From positions 1-13,151 of the forward strand of contig JAJRPW010000183.1 in NCBI GenBank assembly GCA_024280585.1: 13,151 nucleotides of DNA, read 5' to 3'. The notes beneath the pieces were generated by a model, which saw only the letters and a program-made list of their open reading frames with translations, was not told where the DNA came from and made no database searches. Below are positions 12,544-13,151 of this stretch, piece by piece (position 1 is the first letter of the stretch; every line of letters starts with the position of its first letter). A program made the translations under genes and the position numbers. Source of the stretch: Alphaproteobacteria bacterium. Its GTDB lineage: Bacteria; Pseudomonadota; Alphaproteobacteria; Rickettsiales; UBA6187.

Positions 12544-13151
12544 ATGCATTGGTCTCGACTTCGTATTGAGTGGTTCGGAAATATTCGTGGTGATTTATTA
12601 GCCGGAATGGTAGTGGCGCTGGCGCTTATCCCTGAGGCTATTGCCTTTTCGATCATTGCCGGAGTTGATCCAAAAATCGGACTTTATGCATCTTTTAGCA
12701 TCGCTTGCGTGATAGCGATTGTCGGTGGCCGCCCGGGAATGATATCGGCGGCAACGGGCGCAATGGCACTGGTTATGGTAACTTTAGTCAAAGAACACGG
12801 GCTGGAATACTTGCTCGCAGCAACAATTTTAACCGGGGTTTTGCAGATTATTGCCGGGTTTCTAAAGCTAGGCTCGCTGCTTAGATTCGTCTCAAAATCA
12901 GTGATGACAGGGTTCGTAAATGCGCTGGCAATCTTGATTTTTATGGCGCAATTGCCGGAATTCTATGGCGCTGGATGGCAGGTTTATGCAATGGTGGCCG
13001 CTGGTTTAGGCATTATTTATCTGTTGCCATATATAACAAAAACCGTTCCATCGCCGCTAGTTGCGATTGTGGTGCTGACAATATTTAGTATGTATACGGG
13101 GCTGGATATAAGAACCGTCGGCGATATGGGCGATCTGCCGGATACTTTGCC
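12544..13151 (+). CDS. SulP-family inorganic anion transporter (N-terminal part, cut by window end)
   Basis: The frame is open from the ATG at 12544 to the window edge, giving 202 residues. After a short cytoplasmic start (MHWSRLRIEWFGNIRGD) come closely packed hydrophobic helices. The SulP signature region is clear: LLAGMVVALALIPEAIAFSI, then AGVDPKIGLYASF, then GMISAATGAMALVM. Further conserved segments are LQIIAGFLKLGSLLRFVSKSVMTGFVNALAI and a later PSPLVAIVVLT. SulP proteins carry sulfate, bicarbonate or other anions, usually with sodium or protons. The MTGFVNALAILIFMAQLPEF segment is reminiscent of the BicA-like bicarbonate subgroup, but the substrate cannot be set from half a protein, and the C-terminal STAS domain is out of view. 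It has its own promoter and AGGG ribosome site. Confidence 0.88.
   Translation, partial: MHWSRLRIEWFGNIRGDLLAGMVVALALIPEAIAFSIIAGVDPKIGLYASFSIACVIAIVGGRPGMISAATGAMALVMVTLVKEHGLEYLLAATILTGVLQIIAGFLKLGSLLRFVSKSVMTGFVNALAILIFMAQLPEFYGAGWQVYAMVAAGLGIIYLLPYITKTVPSPLVAIVVLTIFSMYTGLDIRTVGDMGDLPDTL

Overview
The window looks like a moderately AT-rich alphaproteobacterial chromosome segment. Lineage markers are a CarD/CdnL-type regulator, a phasin, a PAS_5-type PAS protein, the alphaproteobacterial form of FolC beginning MPHWPKPLG, and at least one CtrA-like box (TTAA-N7-TTAA). Palindromic repeats of the GTCATACTGC...GCAGTATCC kind resemble those scattered through Rickettsia-like genomes. A low-GC Rickettsiales, Holosporales or Micavibrio-like member is plausible, but the sequence alone does not settle it.

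Layout. 1-134: tail of a DUF3108-like gene (+), converging on carD (-). 911-1369: phasin (-), with a near-consensus promoter and its own terminator. 1533-1904: small exported protein (+), overlapping tail-to-tail with pabB. 1897-7112: folate biosynthesis block. pabB-pabC run leftward and folB-folK-folP-folC run rightward from a shared intergenic region at 4001-4075. Together they supply p-aminobenzoate and dihydroneopterin processing, condense them to dihydropteroate, and add glutamate. folE, folA and a pabA glutaminase are not in the window. 7182-8087: a PAS protein and an uncharacterised 127-aa protein, the latter behind a CtrA-like site. 8156-8800: endonuclease III (nth). 8783-9167: nested non-autonomous mobile element (below). 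9235-11781: lptF-lptG-cyaY, two lipopolysaccharide-export permeases followed by frataxin. 11771-12395 (-): an unrecognised 163-aa gene coupled to a 43-aa gene. 12544-end: SulP-family anion transporter, cut by the window edge, divergent from the 163-aa gene across another CtrA-like box.

The most notable structure is the 434-bp gap between nth and lptF. A 385-bp element with perfect 20-bp terminal inverted repeats, flanked by a perfect 10-bp direct repeat, has inserted into the last codons of nth. Removing it and one direct repeat restores a shorter nth ending in Leu-stop. Inside it are a pair of inverted palindromic units with compensatory stem differences, and inside that a 148-bp MITE-like quasi-palindrome with different ends. 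No complete undescribed multi-gene system could be demonstrated. The best candidates for new biology are the nested element, the 163-aa/43-aa pair and the CtrA-like sites.
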